Origin: Marinibacterium sp050389775
GTDB taxonomy: Bacteria; Pseudomonadota; Alphaproteobacteria; Rhodobacterales; Rhodobacteraceae
Direction of reading: 5' to 3'
DNA: 64,000 nucleotides
NCBI RefSeq assembly: GCF_050389775.1
Contig: NZ_CP177144.1
Location: forward strand, 744,001 to 808,000
Shown here: positions 16,308-27,115 of the stretch, in pieces
How the letters are laid out: each line of letters begins with the position of its first letter
Position numbering within the stretch: position 1 is the first letter of the stretch
Notes under the pieces: model-generated
The model's input: only the letters and a program-made list of their open reading frames with translations
Told to the model about the DNA's origin: nothing
Database searches by the model: none
Made by a program: the position numbers and the translations under genes

Positions 16308-17156
16308 TCAGTCCAGCGCGTCGAGTTGCTGCAGCGCGGCCGGGTCGACACCCGACAGGTCGGGGCGCTCGATCTCGGCCGCATCGGTCAGCGATTTGAC
16401 GTGCTCTTCGATGGCCTGGCCTTCCAGCTCGCTGACGATCTGGCCGCGCACTTCGTCCAGGGTCGGTGCCTCGGCGATGCGGGTTTCGTTCAGCTTGATG
16501 ACGTGCCAGCCGAACTGCGTCTGCACCGGCTCGGAGATCTCGCCAGCCTCCAGTGCGGTCACGGCCGTTTCGAAATCGGGGACCATCTGACCGGCCTGGA
16601 ACCAGCCCAGCTCACCGCCCGACGGGCCCGAGGGACCGGTCGAGCTGGTTTTGGCGACTTCGGCAAAATCTGCCCCGTCTTCAAGCACTTCGCGGATCGC
16701 CTTGGCCTCGGCTTCGGTCTCGACCAGGATGTGCGAGGCGTTCCATTCGCGCTCGCCCTCGGCATTGGCATATTGCGCGTCATAGGCGGCCTGGACGGCC
16801 TCGTCGCTGGTCACGCCTTCGAGCATGCCGGCGATTTCCGACGCGGCCAGCAGCGCGCGTTCCTCGTTTTGCAGCGACAGGGTCACGCTGGCCGGCGGGG
16901 TGCCATCGAAATGCTGGGCCAGGGCTTCCTGCTGGATCAGCTGTTCCAGGATGCCGTCGAACAGCTGGGCGACGGGGATCTGCTGATATTGCTGGGGCAG
17001 GTTGGCATACAGGATCATCATGTGACCCAGCGTGATCTCCTTGCCGTTCACCACGGCGACCACGGTTTCCGGCGAGGTCGCGTCTTCGGCTTGCAGGGGG
17101 CCGAACGGCAGAGTGGCAAGGGCCAGCGCCGGCAAGAGCTTCAGAGCGTTTCGCAT
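16308..17156 (-). CDS. Periplasmic peptidyl-prolyl cis-trans isomerase (parvulin)
   Basis: PpiC/SurA-type foldase of 282 residues. It has a signal peptide (MRNALKLLPALALATLPFG, cleavage near LQA), an N-terminal helical chaperone-like part (residues about 30-130) and one parvulin domain with ASHILVETEAEAKAI, GGELGWFQAGQMVPDFE and VQTQFGWHVIKL. It would assist outer-membrane or periplasmic protein folding. It is divergent from secA with 180 bases between starts and heads the argJ-mutT operon. Confidence 0.92.
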   Translation of the reverse strand: MRNALKLLPALALATLPFGPLQAEDATSPETVVAVVNGKEITLGHMMILYANLPQQYQQIPVAQLFDGILEQLIQQEALAQHFDGTPPASVTLSLQNEERALLAASEIAGMLEGVTSDEAVQAAYDAQYANAEGEREWNASHILVETEAEAKAIREVLEDGADFAEVAKTSSTGPSGPSGGELGWFQAGQMVPDFETAVTALEAGEISEPVQTQFGWHVIKLNETRIAEAPTLDEVRGQIVSELEGQAIEEHVKSLTDAAEIERPDLSGVDPAALQQLDALD

Positions 17157-17196
17157 AAGGTAAATTCCATGTTTCTGGCCGCGATGGGGCGCGGCG

Positions 17197-17225
17197 TTGA
17201 CACTGTTTCGCCTGCCCCTTACATC
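17197..17225 (+). promoter_or_regulatory. Sigma-70-type promoter for secA
   Basis: TTGACA (17197-17202), 17-base spacer, TACATC (17220-17225). It is about 110 bases upstream of the secA start, in the divergent secA/ppiC interval. Confidence 0.5.
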
Positions 17226-17336
17226 GCCTTGTGGCCCGCAAGCAGGTCAGATCGGATTTCCGACACATCTACGGGCTGCGGTCTGGGCCGACAAGTGGCT
17301 GCCGGCCACGAATATGTCAGATCAGCGGGAGAGCGC

Positions 17337-20081
17337 ATGCTTGGGATCGGAACACTCGCCAAAAAGGTCTTCGGGACCCATAACGACCGGAAGGTCAAGG
17401 CGACGCGCCCGCTGATCGAAAAGATCAACGCCCTTGAACCCGAATTCGAGACACTCGACGACGCCGGGCTGCAGGCCAAGACGGCCGAGCTGAAGGAGCG
17501 GCATGCCCAGGGCGAAAGCCTGGACGACCTGCTGCCCGAAGCCTTTGCCAACGTGCGCGAAGGGGCCAAGCGGGCGCTGGGGCTCAGGGCCTATGATGTC
17601 CAGCTGATGGGCGGGATCTTTCTGCACCAGGGCAACATCGCCGAGATGAAGACCGGCGAGGGCAAGACCCTGGTGGCGACCTTCGCGGCCTATCTCAACG
17701 CGCTGGCCGGCAAGGGCGTTCATGTCGTGACGGTCAACGACTACCTGGCCAAGCGTGACGCCGAATGGATGGGCAAGGTCTATGAGCTGCTGGGCCTGTC
17801 GGCCGGCGTGATCTTTCCCGACATGGGGCCTGAGAACCGGTTCGCGGCCTACCAGGCCGACATCGTCTTCGGCACCAACAACGAATTCGGCTTTGATTAC
17901 CTGCGCGACAACATGAAGTCGGACCTGGCGCAAATCTTCCAGAAGCAGCATTTCTTCGCCATCGTCGACGAGGTGGACTCGATCCTGATCGACGAGGCCC
18001 GGACCCCGCTGATCATCTCGGGCCCGGCCCAGGACCGGTCCGAGCTGTACCGCAACATCGACGCGGTTGTGCCCTCGCTGACCGATGCGCATTACGAGCT
18101 GGACGAGAAACAGCGCAACGTGACGTTCACCGAGGACGGCAACGAGTTCATCGAGGAACAATTGCAGGTGCGCGGGCTGCTGGAAGAGGGTCACACGCTT
18201 TACGATCCCGAAAGCACGACCGTGGTTCACCACCTGAACCAGGCGCTGCGGGCGCACAAGCTGTTCCAGAAGGACAAGGATTACATCGTCCGCGACGGCC
18301 AGGTCGTGCTGATCGACGAATTCACCGGCCGCATGATGCATGGCCGCCGCCTGTCCGAGGGCCTGCACCAGGCGCTTGAGGCCAAGGAGGGCGTGAAAAT
18401 CATGCCCGAGAACGTCACGCTGGCCAGCGTGACCCTGCAGAACTATTTCCGGCTGTACGACAAGCTGTCGGGCATGACCGGCACGGCGGCAACCGAAGCC
18501 GAGGAATTTGCCGAGATCTACGGCCTGGGCGTGGTCGAAGTGCCGACCAACAAGCCGATTGCCCGGGTCGACGAAGATGACCAGGTCTATCGCTCGGCGG
18601 CCGAGAAATACGGGGCGATGATCGAAGAGATCAAGCTGGCCCATGGCAAGGGTCAGCCGATCCTGGTGGGCACGACGTCGATCGAAAAGTCGGAAATGCT
18701 GAGCCAGATGCTGACCAAGGAAGGCATCAAGCACAACGTCCTGAACGCCCGGCACCACGAACAGGAAGCCCAGATCGTGGCCGAGGCCGGCCACCTGGGC
18801 GCGGTGACCATCGCGACCAACATGGCCGGGCGGGGCACCGACATCCAGCTGGGCGGCAATGTCGAGATGAAGGTCCTGGCCGCGCTGGCCGAGAACCCCG
18901 ATGCCGATCCCCACGCCCTGCGCGAGGCCGAAGAGGCCCGCCATGCCGACGAGAAACGCAAGGTGATGGAGGCCGGCGGCCTGTATGTCATCGCGTCGGA
19001 ACGCCACGAAAGCCGGCGCATCGACAACCAGCTGCGCGGCCGCTCGGGCCGTCAGGGCGACCCGGGGCGCACGTCGTTCTACCTGTCGCTCGAAGACGAC
19101 CTGATGCGCATCTTCGGCTCCGATCGCCTGGACAAGGTGCTCAAGACCCTGGGCCTGCAGGAAGGCGAGGCCATCGTGCATCCTTGGGTGAACAAGTCGC
19201 TGGAACGCGCCCAGGCCAAGGTCGAGGGCCGCAACTTCGACATGCGCAAGCAGCTGCTGAAGTTCGACGACGTGATGAACGACCAGCGCAAGGTGATCTT
19301 TTCGCAGCGCCACGAGATCATGGCGACCAAGGATCTGAACGAGATCACGACCGACATGCGCCACCAGGTGATCGACGACCTGGTCGAGATCCACATGCCG
19401 CCGAAATCCTATGCTGACCAATGGGATAACGAAGGCCTCTATGCCGCGGTGATCGAAAAGCTGGGCATTGACGTGCCGGTGATCGAATGGGCCGAAGAGG
19501 ATGGCGTCGACGACGAGGAAATCCGCGAGCGGCTGGAAAAGGCGACCGACGAGCACATGGCCAAGAAGGCCGCGGCTTTCGGTCCCGAGACCATGCGCAA
19601 CATCGAAAAGCAGGTCCTGCTGCAGACGATCGACCAGAAATGGCGCGAACACCTGCTGACGCTGGAACACCTGCGCTCGGTCATCGGCTTCCGGGGCTAT
19701 GCCAACCGCGATCCGCTGAACGAATACAAGAACGAGAGCTTCCAGCTGTTCGAAGGCATGCTGGACAGCCTGCGCGAGGCGGTGACGACCCAGCTGGCCC
19801 ATGTCCGGCCCATGTCCGAAGAGGAAATGGCCCAGATCCGTGCCCAGATGGCCGCCGACCAGCCGGAAATGCTGCGCGCGGCCCGCGAGCAGATGGGCCA
19901 GGCCAGCGCGCCCGAACCCGCCGGCGCCGCGGCTGCCGAGGCCGGGACCGAAACAGCCGAAGCCCCGGCCCCCGGTTTCGTCGAGGACGATCCCAGCACC
20001 TGGGGCACCCCGGGCCGCAACGAGAAATGCCCCTGTGGCAGCGGAAAGAAGTTCAAGCATTGCCACGGGCGCCTGTCCTGA
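17337..20081 (+). CDS. secA: Preprotein translocase ATPase SecA
   Basis: Motor of the Sec export pathway, working at the inner membrane with SecYEG. The 914-residue product has Walker A MKTGEGKT (residues 104-111), Walker B region VDEVDSILIDEARTP, the second nucleotide-binding domain with NMAGRGTDIQLGG and QLRGRSGRQGDPG, and a C-terminal SEC-C zinc motif (CPCGSGKKFKHCHG) preceded by an Ala/Glu/Pro linker. The start is the ATG giving the conserved MLGIGTLAKKVFGTHNDRK. Much longer upstream frames are unsupported. Confidence 0.97.
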   Translation: MLGIGTLAKKVFGTHNDRKVKATRPLIEKINALEPEFETLDDAGLQAKTAELKERHAQGESLDDLLPEAFANVREGAKRALGLRAYDVQLMGGIFLHQGNIAEMKTGEGKTLVATFAAYLNALAGKGVHVVTVNDYLAKRDAEWMGKVYELLGLSAGVIFPDMGPENRFAAYQADIVFGTNNEFGFDYLRDNMKSDLAQIFQKQHFFAIVDEVDSILIDEARTPLIISGPAQDRSELYRNIDAVVPSLTDAHYELDEKQRNVTFTEDGNEFIEEQLQVRGLLEEGHTLYDPESTTVVHHLNQALRAHKLFQKDKDYIVRDGQVVLIDEFTGRMMHGRRLSEGLHQALEAKEGVKIMPENVTLASVTLQNYFRLYDKLSGMTGTAATEAEEFAEIYGLGVVEVPTNKPIARVDEDDQVYRSAAEKYGAMIEEIKLAHGKGQPILVGTTSIEKSEMLSQMLTKEGIKHNVLNARHHEQEAQIVAEAGHLGAVTIATNMAGRGTDIQLGGNVEMKVLAALAENPDADPHALREAEEARHADEKRKVMEAGGLYVIASERHESRRIDNQLRGRSGRQGDPGRTSFYLSLEDDLMRIFGSDRLDKVLKTLGLQEGEAIVHPWVNKSLERAQAKVEGRNFDMRKQLLKFDDVMNDQRKVIFSQRHEIMATKDLNEITTDMRHQVIDDLVEIHMPPKSYADQWDNEGLYAAVIEKLGIDVPVIEWAEEDGVDDEEIRERLEKATDEHMAKKAAAFGPETMRNIEKQVLLQTIDQKWREHLLTLEHLRSVIGFRGYANRDPLNEYKNESFQLFEGMLDSLREAVTTQLAHVRPMSEEEMAQIRAQMAADQPEMLRAAREQMGQASAPEPAGAAAAEAGTETAEAPAPGFVEDDPSTWGTPGRNEKCPCGSGKKFKHCHGRLS

Positions 20082-20201
20082 GCCCGGCCTGAGGCCCGGC
20101 ATCGCCGCAATGCTGCCAGAATGACTCCCGCCCGGGGCCACAACTTGGCCCCGATCCGGCGCCATCTTTCCCTGCGAAGGACGATCCGGAAGGAGGCCAG
20201 C

Positions 20202-21167
20202 ATGATGACATATCCCAGCAAGACCTCCGGGCTTGTGGCCGGGACCATTGCCTGCGCCCTTGCCATCGGCTGGGGCACGCAGACCTTTGTCGCCCGCACC
20301 CAGGCCGCCGCGCCAACCCATGGCGCCCCGGTTGTCACCGCCTCGATGCTGGGCGTGCCCGCCGCGGCCATTGCCGGCCACACGGTCGACCATGACACGC
20401 CTGTTCCCGCGCCGGCCGCCGAGACGGTCACCCGCAGCGAAGCCGACCTTCTCGACACCGACCTGCTGCCCGCCGGCCCGGTCGACCAGCTGGCCCGGCT
20501 GCCCGAATGTGACATCACCGCCCTTGCCGTGCCCGCGCCCCGGGCGTCTGTCACGCTGACGGTCGATGCGCCCTGCTATCCCGGCGCGCGGCTGTCGTTG
20601 CATCATACCGGGCTGATGTTCAGCGCCCTGACCGACGATGCCGGCCACCTGTCGGTCACCGTGCCGGCCCTGCGCGATCACGCCGTTTTCATCCTGTCCT
20701 TTGATCATGGGCCGGGCACGGTTGTCTCCGCCGATGTGCCCGATGTCGGCCATTGGAGCCGCGTCGCCCTGCAATGGCAGGGCCCCACCGGCTTCGAGAT
20801 CCACGCGCTGGAACTGGGCGCGGGCTATGGCGACACCGGCCATGTCTGGGCCGGCGCGCCGGGCAACCCGATGACGGGCAGTTTCCTTGAGCGGCTGGGC
20901 GATGGCGCCGGGCCCGATGCCCGCGTGGCCGAGGTCTATTCCTTCCCGCGCGGGTCGGGCCTGAACGGCCTCGTCGCTCTGAGTGTCGAGGCCGAAGTCA
21001 CCGCCGAGACCTGCGCCCGCGCGCTGACGGCCGAGGTTCTGGAACGTCGCGACGCCAGTACGCTGACCAGCCGTGACCTGGATCTGACAATGCCCAATTG
21101 CGCGGCCATCGGTGACTTTCTTGTGTTGAATAATCTGGTCGATGACCTGAAAATCGCGGCCAATTGA
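20202..21167 (+). CDS. Hypothetical exported protein downstream of secA
   Basis: A 321-residue protein with a clean SD (AGGAGG, 5 bases before the ATG), a signal-anchor-like N-terminus (GLVAGTIACALAIGWGTQTF) and a Pro/Ala-rich linker. The remainder is beta-rich with two cysteines near residues 107 and 124 and an HTGLMFSALTDDAGHLSVTV stretch. I do not recognise a characterised family. Similar proteins after secA in Rhodobacteraceae are, to my recollection, sometimes loosely labelled translocase, which the sequence does not support. It is followed after 21 bases by the PBP-OmpA gene, probably in one transcript. Confidence 0.7.
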   Translation: MMTYPSKTSGLVAGTIACALAIGWGTQTFVARTQAAAPTHGAPVVTASMLGVPAAAIAGHTVDHDTPVPAPAAETVTRSEADLLDTDLLPAGPVDQLARLPECDITALAVPAPRASVTLTVDAPCYPGARLSLHHTGLMFSALTDDAGHLSVTVPALRDHAVFILSFDHGPGTVVSADVPDVGHWSRVALQWQGPTGFEIHALELGAGYGDTGHVWAGAPGNPMTGSFLERLGDGAGPDARVAEVYSFPRGSGLNGLVALSVEAEVTAETCARALTAEVLERRDASTLTSRDLDLTMPNCAAIGDFLVLNNLVDDLKIAAN

Positions 21168-21188
21168 GCGGCGATCAGGACTTCAATC

Positions 21189-22766
21189 ATGACATGGGCA
21201 CGTGCGGCGTTCTGCGCCGCATTTTTTCTGGCGTTGGCGGGGGGCTCGCCCGCATCCAGCCAGGACATCACCCTGCGGTCGCCCGACGGGGCGGTGGAAA
21301 TCAGCGGCATGCTGCTGGGCTTCGACGGTGAATTCTACCGCGTCGACACCAAGTTCGGCGAGCTGACCGTCGACGGCTCGGGGGTGATCTGCGACGGCCC
21401 GGCCTGCCCCAACATCGATACCTACGTGGCCGAAGTGCTGTTTTCCGGCGCGTCGTCGATGACCGAGGTGCTGTTGCCCGCGCTGGTCGAAGGCTTTGCC
21501 CGCCGCCAGCAGATGGAGGCCCGGCGGATCCAGCTGGACGAAACGCATTTCCTCTACGAGCTGGTCCGCGAAGGGGTCGAACGCCCGGCGGCGCGGTTCG
21601 AATTCCATGTCACCACGACCGACGAAGGCTTTGCCGACCTGCTGGCCAACGAGGCCGACGTTGTGCTGGCCAGCCGCGAGATCCGCCCCGAGGAACGCCA
21701 GCGCGCGATGGAAAGCGGCATCGGCGACCTGACCGAACCCAACCGCAGCCGGGTCCTGGCGCTGGATGCGCTGGTGCCGGTTGTTACGCTGACCCACCCC
21801 CTGCGCGAGATCTCGACAACCGACCTGGCCCGCCTGCTGTCCGGCGAGATCACCAATTGGGCGCTGCTGGGCGGCCCCGACGCCCCGGTCACGCTGCACC
21901 TGCCCGCGGCCGGATCGGGCCTGTCCCAGGCCGCCGAAGACCGCCTGCTGCGCCCCCTGGGCGCGCAGCCCGACGCGGATGGGCCGGGGGCCGATATCCG
22001 CCGCCATTCCCGGTCGGGTGACGTGGCCCGCGCCGTGGGTGACGATCCCTTCGGCATTGGCTTCACCGGTTTCGCCGAGATCGCCCCGGCCCGGGCGCTG
22101 ACGCTCACCGGCAGCTGCGGTTTTTCCCTTTCGGCCACGCGGCGCACCATCAAAACCGAAGATTACCCCCTCACCGCGCCGCTCTTCCTCTACCTGCCAG
22201 CCCGGCGCCTGCCCCGGATGGCCCGCGATTTCCTGGCCTATACCCGCAGCGACCCGGCCCAGATCGTCATCCGCCGTTCGGGCTTTGTCGACCAGGCACC
22301 CGAGGAAATCCCGATCAACGATCAGGGCGATCGCTTTGCCAATGCCCTTCTGGCCGCCGGCCCGGAAATCGCCCTGCCCGAGCTGCGCGCTATGACCCAG
22401 GCTTTGGCCCCGCTGGCCCGCCTGACAACCTCTTTCCGCTTCGAACCCGGTTCTGCCCGGCTCGATGCCCAATCCCGCTCGAATGTCGCCCAGCTGGCGG
22501 GCGCCATCGCCACGGGCACCTATGACACCCGCCGCCTGCTGTTCGCGGGCTTCTCCGATGGCCAGGGCCCGGCTGCCGACAACCTGCGCATCGCCGAGGC
22601 TCGCGCCGGCGCCGTCCGGGATGCCGTGTTGGCCGCCGTCGAGCCTGGCCTGGCCGATCGCGTCGATATCGGTGTCGCCGCCTTCGGAGAGGCCCTGCCC
22701 ATGGCCTGCGACGACAGCGACTGGGGCCGCGGTGTCAACCGCCGGGTCGAAATCTGGGTGCGCTGA
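21189..22766 (+). CDS. Periplasmic phosphate-binding-like protein fused to OmpA domain
   Basis: A 525-residue fusion. Residues 1-25 form a signal peptide. Residues about 70-330 resemble PstS-type substrate-binding domains (FSGASSMTEVLLPALVEGFA, LSGEITNWALLGGPDAPVTL, RHSRSGDVARAVGDDPFGIG). Residues about 410-525 form an OmpA-like peptidoglycan-binding domain (TTSFRFEPGSARLDAQSRSN, FAGFSDGQGPAADNLRIAEA, ending NRRVEIWVR). It may act as a murein-anchored ligand sensor or scavenging protein. No pst genes are near. Confidence 0.85.
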   Translation: MTWARAAFCAAFFLALAGGSPASSQDITLRSPDGAVEISGMLLGFDGEFYRVDTKFGELTVDGSGVICDGPACPNIDTYVAEVLFSGASSMTEVLLPALVEGFARRQQMEARRIQLDETHFLYELVREGVERPAARFEFHVTTTDEGFADLLANEADVVLASREIRPEERQRAMESGIGDLTEPNRSRVLALDALVPVVTLTHPLREISTTDLARLLSGEITNWALLGGPDAPVTLHLPAAGSGLSQAAEDRLLRPLGAQPDADGPGADIRRHSRSGDVARAVGDDPFGIGFTGFAEIAPARALTLTGSCGFSLSATRRTIKTEDYPLTAPLFLYLPARRLPRMARDFLAYTRSDPAQIVIRRSGFVDQAPEEIPINDQGDRFANALLAAGPEIALPELRAMTQALAPLARLTTSFRFEPGSARLDAQSRSNVAQLAGAIATGTYDTRRLLFAGFSDGQGPAADNLRIAEARAGAVRDAVLAAVEPGLADRVDIGVAAFGEALPMACDDSDWGRGVNRRVEIWVR

Positions 22767-22776
22767 CAGCCCTCCC

Positions 22777-22840
22777 GCTTCTTTCTCTTTCCAAGTATTC
22801 CCGGGGGAGTCCTCCACCGGAGGACGGGGGCAGCGCCCCC
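22777..22840 (-). repeat. Dispersed palindromic intergenic repeat, copy D
   Basis: Inverted copy: read on the minus strand it begins just after the radC stop codon with GGGGGCGCTGCCCCC, then GTCCTCC/GGAGGAC, CTCCCCCGGGAATACTTGG and AAAGAGAAAGAAGC. The 3' tail ends 10 bases from the stop of the convergent PBP-OmpA gene. Confidence 0.85.
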
Positions 22841-22841
22841 A

Positions 22842-23597
22842 TCACAGGTATCCTTCGGCGCGAAAGCTGATTTCCCGCGACTTGCCGATCACCAGGTGAT
22901 CGTGCAGCGTCAGCCCCAGTGCCTGGCAGGCCGCGTCGATCCGCGCGGTCATGTCGAAATCGGCCTGGCTGGGCGTCGGATCGCCCGACGGATGGTTGTG
23001 CACCAGGATCAGCGCCGAGGCGTTCACCTCCAGCGCGCGCTTGGCCACTTCGCGCGGATAGACCGGCACGTGATCCACCGTGCCCCTGGCCTGTTCCTCG
23101 TCGGCAATCAGGATGTTCTTGCGATCCAGGTACAGCACGCGGAACTGTTCGGTCTCGCGGTGCGACATGGTCGTGTGGCAATAATCCAAAAGCGCGTCCC
23201 AGCCGGAAATCGCGTGCCGTCGCAACACCTTGGACCGCGCCAGCCGGTGTGCGGCCGCTTCGATCAGCTTGAGCTCGCCGATCACCGCCTCGCCCACGCC
23301 CTTGATGTCGGCCAGGCGTTCGGGCGGTGCGCTGAGCACGCCGTTGAAATCGCCGAACCGGTCCAGAAGTGCCCGGGCCAGCGGCTTGGTGTCCTTGCGG
23401 GGCAGGGCGCGGAAAAGCACCAGTTCCAACAGCTCGTAATCCGGCATCGCCGCCGCGCCGCCTTCGCGGAAGCGTTGGCGCAGCCGGTCACGATGGCCCT
23501 GGATATACGAGGGCAACCGCGCGCCGGGAGCCAGCACCGGTGCAGGTTCGCCATCGAAGAGCGGCAGGGGGGATTCGGAAAAGGCATCGCCGGTCAT
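22842..23597 (-). CDS. radC: RadC family protein (JAB/MPN domain)
   Basis: A 251-residue RadC-type protein. The N-terminal helix-hairpin-helix part (residues about 30-120, LLELVLFRALPRKDTKPLA, LADIKGVGEAVIGELK) precedes a JAB metalloprotease-like domain with the zinc motif HNHPSGDPTPSQAD. The old assignment as a DNA-repair protein has been withdrawn in E. coli, so the role is unknown. Independent gene, no operon partner visible; its 3' end abuts repeat copy D. Confidence 0.92.
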   Translation of the reverse strand: MTGDAFSESPLPLFDGEPAPVLAPGARLPSYIQGHRDRLRQRFREGGAAAMPDYELLELVLFRALPRKDTKPLARALLDRFGDFNGVLSAPPERLADIKGVGEAVIGELKLIEAAAHRLARSKVLRRHAISGWDALLDYCHTTMSHRETEQFRVLYLDRKNILIADEEQARGTVDHVPVYPREVAKRALEVNASALILVHNHPSGDPTPSQADFDMTARIDAACQALGLTLHDHLVIGKSREISFRAEGYL

Positions 23598-23659
23598 GGC
23601 CCGAGACTAGGCCGTCGTTGGTTAGCGAAGCGTTAAGGAGAGGCATCAAGAGTGCCATC

Positions 23660-23691
23660 AAAAAGGCCGGGCCAGACGTGCCGGCCCGGCC
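23660..23691 (-). terminator. Intrinsic terminator of dnaK-dnaJ
   Basis: Read on the minus strand: stem GGCCGGGCC/GGCCCGGCC (9 bp), 9-base loop and five T, about 40 bases after the dnaJ stop. Confidence 0.85.
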
Positions 23692-23730
23692 CTGAACCGG
23701 AAGCGCAGACCCCGCGAGGGGCCGCAGGCA

Positions 23731-24885
23731 TCAGCCTTTCATCGAATCCCAGAAGGATTTCACCGACGAAAAGAAATTCTTCATCGCCGGGTTGTTATCC
23801 TCGCTCAGCTCATCGAATTCCTGCAGCAGCTCTTTCTGCCGGCTGGTCAGGTTGACCGGGGTTTCCACGGCCAGTTCGATGAACATGTCGCCGGACCCGC
23901 CGCCGCGCAGGGCGGGCATGCCCTTGCCCCGCAGGCGCATCTGGCGGCCCGACTGGCTGCCGGCCGGGATCTGCACGCGGCCGCGGCCGCCGTCGATCGT
24001 CGGCACTTCGATCGACCCGCCAAGGGCCGCCTTGGCCATGCTCATCGGCACCTTGCAATAGAGGTTGGTGCCATCGCGTTCGAACAGCTCGTGGCGCGTG
24101 ACCTCGATGAAGATATAGAGATCGCCCGGAGGTCCACCGCGCAGCCCGGCTTCGCCTTCGCCGGCCAGGCGAATGCGCGTGCCGGTCTCGACACCGGCCG
24201 GAATGTTGACCGACAGCGCCCGATCCTTTTCGACCCGACCAGCCCCGCCACAGGAGCGGCAGGGGTTCTTGATGATCTGGCCCATGCCGGAACAGGTCGG
24301 ACAGGTGCGTTCGACGGTAAAGAAACCCTGCTGGGCCCGCACCTTGCCCATGCCCGAACAGGTCGGGCAGGACACCGGCTCGGCACCGCCTTCGGCACCG
24401 GTGCCGTTGCAGGTCGAACAAGCCACGGCCGTGGGCACGTTGATCGTCTTCTGCAGCCCGCTGAAGGCTTCTTCGAGGGAAATCCGCAGGTTATAGCGCA
24501 GATCGGACCCGCGCGAGGCCCGGCGGCCACCGCCGCCGCCCCGCTGGCCACCCATGAAATCGCCGAACAGGTCGTCGAAGACATCGGAAAAGGCGCTTTG
24601 GAAATCGGCGCCGCCGCCCATGCCACCGGCGCCCGGGCGCGGGCCGCCGCCCATGCCACCTTCGAAGGCGGCGTGGCCAAAGCGGTCATAGGCCGCCTTC
24701 TTGTCGGCGTCCTTCAGGATCTCGTAAGCCTCGTTGGCTTCCTTGAACTGGCTTTCGGCGTCGGGGTTGTCGGCGTTGCGGTCGGGGTGAAGTTCCTTGG
24801 CCTTCTTGCGATAGGCCTTCTTGATTTCGTCCGCAGACGCGGTACGGGACACCCCGAGCACATCGTAGAAATCGCGTTTCGACAT
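23731..24885 (-). CDS. dnaJ: Chaperone DnaJ
   Basis: Hsp40 co-chaperone that stimulates DnaK. The 384-residue protein has the J domain with HPD (KELHPDRNADNP), a Gly-rich linker (residues about 75-115) and four zinc-binding CxxCxGxG repeats (CSTCNGTG, CPTCSGMG, CPTCSGMG, CRSCGGAG). A substrate-binding C-terminal part ends in a dimerisation segment. I chose the ATG giving MSKRDFYDVLGVSR, with AAGAGGA upstream. It follows dnaK by 84 bases containing a hairpin. Confidence 0.97.
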   Translation of the reverse strand: MSKRDFYDVLGVSRTASADEIKKAYRKKAKELHPDRNADNPDAESQFKEANEAYEILKDADKKAAYDRFGHAAFEGGMGGGPRPGAGGMGGGADFQSAFSDVFDDLFGDFMGGQRGGGGGRRASRGSDLRYNLRISLEEAFSGLQKTINVPTAVACSTCNGTGAEGGAEPVSCPTCSGMGKVRAQQGFFTVERTCPTCSGMGQIIKNPCRSCGGAGRVEKDRALSVNIPAGVETGTRIRLAGEGEAGLRGGPPGDLYIFIEVTRHELFERDGTNLYCKVPMSMAKAALGGSIEVPTIDGGRGRVQIPAGSQSGRQMRLRGKGMPALRGGGSGDMFIELAVETPVNLTSRQKELLQEFDELSEDNNPAMKNFFSSVKSFWDSMKG

Positions 24886-24921
24886 CTGGTTGTCCTCTTG
24901 AGGCGGTCGCCTGAACGATGA

Positions 24922-24948
24922 GGGCCGGCCCGGATCCCGGACCGGCCC
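24922..24948 (-). other. Hairpin between dnaK and dnaJ
   Basis: Inverted repeat GGGCCGG/CCGGCCC with partial inner pairing across a CCCGGATCCCGG core, no T run. Such intercistronic structures may set the DnaK:DnaJ ratio by RNA processing or partial termination; this is inference. Confidence 0.45.
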
Positions 24949-24969
24949 CAAAGTGTTCAGGCCTGGCCG

Positions 24970-26889
<1,920 letters not shown>

Positions 26890-26995
26890 ATTTGATCCCT
26901 CTCATACAAAGGCGATTTCACGAGACCCGGACCCGTTACGGCATCAAGGCCCCGACTGTGTGGCGCTTCGGTCACAGGACCTCGGCGCGTCCCGG

Positions 26996-27027
26996 CGTAT
27001 ATAGGGATGGCATCAAATGCCTGCAAG
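26996..27027 (-). promoter_or_regulatory. RpoH (sigma-32) heat-shock promoter of dnaK
   Basis: On the minus strand: CTTG (27027-27024), 18 bases, then CCTATATACG (27005-26996). This matches the alphaproteobacterial sigma-32 pattern CTTG-N17/18-CYTATNTNNG in every defined base. It lies about 107 bases upstream of the dnaK start. Confidence 0.8.
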
Positions 27028-27115
27028 CGCGTGAACGGCTTGCATTCCGCCTTTCTTCTGCGGTTTGCCTTTCGGTAACACATGCGCGGAAGACGAAGGC
27101 AGAACGGAGGCTTTC

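Noticed and set aside
16326..17336. N-terminal extension of secA of about 337 codons
   Set aside because: Antisense to ppiC and without similarity to SecA; the conserved SecA start is at 17337.
17322..20843. Very long open frame (1173 codons) antisense to secA
   Set aside because: Shadow of secA in a high-GC genome; His/Gln/Val-rich composition and no domain.
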